From positions 1,240,001 through 1,304,000 of the forward strand of contig OZ025793.1 of the NCBI GenBank assembly GCA_964019425.1: a stretch of DNA of 64,000 nucleotides, read 5' to 3'. Under the pieces are notes generated by a model. It made no database searches. It worked only from the letters and a program-made list of their open reading frames with translations, and was not told the origin of the DNA. The stretch is from Flectonema sp. DT1601 (taxonomy: Eukaryota; Euglenozoa; Diplonemea; Diplonemida; Diplonemidae). Shown piece after piece: positions 62,374-64,000 of the stretch; position 1 is the stretch's first letter; each line of letters begins with the position of its first letter. The position numbers were made by a program, and so were the translations under genes.

Positions 62374-63479
62374 CAAAGCAACGCAGGTTTCTTATGGTTA
62401 ACAGTGCTGCAGCTTCTGTAATTTATTGACTCATGGGTTTGTGGTGCACTCAAAAAAAAAAAAAACTATGAAGGAAGTTGATAAGACAGAATGAAGTGTA
62501 GAAACATAACTAAGCCCCGCTGAGCTGAGTAATTCCGTGTTCATAACGGGTTTCCCTCTGATTTGAGTGGGAGATGAAAGGGGAATCAGTTTCTGGTTAT
62601 TATGGAACTGATTTGAACCTTAATAATATGCTACACTAGAACCGGTTAGTTAATTCCTTATTTCATAACCGCCTCTACTGCGTACATACACTGTTGAAAT
62701 AATTTCTGTTTCCATTGAAGTTGCATCCATAAAAATTACTGTTATTGATAAACAGAGGACCAAGCCTTGGATACAGATGGCAGATTAGTATTGGAGCTTC
62801 CCGTCTGGAGGTCTTCAGCGTAGTGAGAAGCTGATCCATCCGAAACAACGGGAAGACCTTGTCCCTCCAAGAGTATGTTGTACATTATTCGGTAGGCTGC
62901 CTTCGCATCACTTGTTTCTCCGGTTATCTAACATGATGATCACAGAAGGCTCAGAAAAAAGAGAACGCGCTACGCACCCAAACGGGGACAAGCCTGAAAA
63001 CAGCTGTAGTGGAAACTGGCTGGTCCAGTTTTCTGCCGAATGTCGTCTTTCCCGACATTTCATCAACTTATTGTCATCAATTTTTAGTTTTTCTGCGGTA
63101 GAAACTCTTCTTCCGTCTTGCTCCTTGAAATGTCTTAGCCAACACTAATAATCTAATCATTGGCGCGAATATCCAGTACTCCCAGTATACGCCAAATTCT
63201 AGATTTGCTTCAGTCAAACGATTCTATAACGTGAAGGTGAAAAAAACGATTTTTCTTTTTCTTAGCTTAAACACCGTGCCACCAGATTTAACTCAGAATT
63301 GTGTTCTTTTTTGGTTTTTTGCTAGTAGACTCAGAAATGAGTCTGTGTCCTTGGGCCTGATGTCCGTCTTTCCTGCGACAAGAGTGATCAACGTCTGATA
63401 CCCTTTGATTGTACGAATGTGATGAACGCAAAGAAGTTCGAGATCCCGAAACCGACAAGCAAGCATCCACTGACACGCT
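62374..63479. other. Spacer with a peptide remnant on the minus strand
   Basis: On the minus strand about 62,920-62,760 encodes TGETSDAKAAYRIMYNILLE and continues open (GLPVVSDGSASHYAED). The first eight residues and about 20 bases match a remnant near 59,690 (LTGEISDAKSLFE). This suggests a repeated, decayed gene family. The rest shows no supported gene; a 78-codon plus-strand frame at 62,912 is not convincing. Confidence 0.4.
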
Positions 63480-64000
63480 AATGCAACGTTTGATCCATTT
63501 TAATAATAAACAATCCGATCATATTATACCTCGCCAACGGCAACTGGTCAATAGAGAAGACGGAGTTTCTAGCCATTGGCACACGGTTTAACCCTGGCAG
63601 GGGGCTCTGTAGATTCCCTAGACTGTATCTTCCATCAATTATAAATCTGGAGTCCATTTCAATCCCAATGGACCTTTTAGATGATTTAGACATAGGACCT
63701 GGAGCACAACTGAATCGCGATGGAAGAACACTGTGAACGGAAAGAAGATGTCAACTCGTTCAGAATTTCGAAGCAGAGTGAGTAAGAAGGCTCTCACGAT
63801 GACTACAGCCAAGCCTCTCAGGCGCGTGGGACAAGCGAGATCTGGGTGTGTTGTCGACGACCGTCTCTCCTTTATTCTACAATTGAACAAAATGGAAAGC
63901 AACTGAAGCGTGGAATTGGTCTTCTAAAGATGATCTCATCCTTCAGGATCAAGACGGAAACTCTGAGACAACTGGTGAATGGTTTGGTCATCCAATTCAC
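63480..64000 (+). mobile_element. LINE-C remnant: decayed reverse transcriptase, runs off the right edge
   Basis: Pieces of a CR1/Jockey-like reverse transcriptase appear in order on the plus strand: NWSIEKTEFLAIGTRF (motif D region, about 63,541-63,590), VVDDRLSF (about 63,850), and KRGIGLLKMISSFRIK, TETLRQLVNGLVIQF (63,905-64,000). They lie in different frames, so the copy is broken at several places. It is unlike LINE-A and LINE-B at the sequence level, so this is a third, older family. Confidence 0.7.

Overview
The window is nuclear DNA of a unicellular eukaryote (protist). The sequence shows short cis-spliced GT-AG introns (51-125 bases, apart from one of 818 bases), standard use of all three stop codons, and eukaryote-only families: an ATG3 autophagy E2-like enzyme, a PP2C phosphatase, SAM, SPRY, RING-LON, LIM-like and SAP modules, a papain-type protease, and LINE and SINE retroelements. 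AT-rich homopolymer spacers separate the genes. I could not resolve the lineage. Every host protein gene I accept lies on the + strand, and almost every one has an AG acceptor 7-30 bases before its ATG, usually after a pyrimidine tract and with no GTATGT donor that I could find in the spacer. That is what spliced-leader trans-splicing would look like, so Euglenozoa and perkinsid/dinoflagellate relatives are worth testing.

Bases 1-32,425 are the host gene region. In order: the 3' end of an unknown gene; a secreted Cys-rich protein; a four-exon 1,978-residue coiled-coil scaffold whose second intron carries a repeat with an OTU-like fragment; a BRCT-like/PP2C fusion; ATG3; a split CHORD-like protein; a SAM/MIB-like/SH3-like protein; an unknown membrane-associated protein; a histidine phosphatase; a LIM-like/SAP protein; a small coiled-coil protein; a 1,570-residue SPRY protein with about 30 copies of an [DE]LP[DE]FLK motif; a cathepsin-like cysteine protease; a RING-LON protein; and a small coiled-coil protein. 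A tRNA-Ile(AAU) gene on the minus strand closes this part.

Bases 32,889-54,340 are a retroelement cluster. LINE-A (minus strand, three copies) and LINE-B (plus strand, two main copies) both have an endonuclease/reverse transcriptase/RNase H ORF2. LINE-A copy 1 sits inside LINE-B copy 1, which itself inserted a few bases from the tRNA. A tRNA-derived SINE sits in the tail of LINE-A copy 3. The main discovery candidate is the joint between ORF1 and ORF2. In LINE-A, ORF1 ends in UGA-CUA-G. The frame then stays open through an acidic linker with no ATG to a canonical 2A ribosome-skipping motif (GDVERNPGP) placed just before the endonuclease. This is identical in layout in two diverged copies. LINE-B has a parallel but decayed joint (UGA-CUG, then GDIHPNP).

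Bases 54,415-64,000 return to sparse genes: a 1,177-residue membrane/coiled-coil/SAP protein and an SGNH (GDSL) hydrolase. Between and after them are a repeat-rich spacer with a perfect 31-base inverted repeat, a LINE-B fragment, and a decayed third reverse transcriptase that runs off the right edge.
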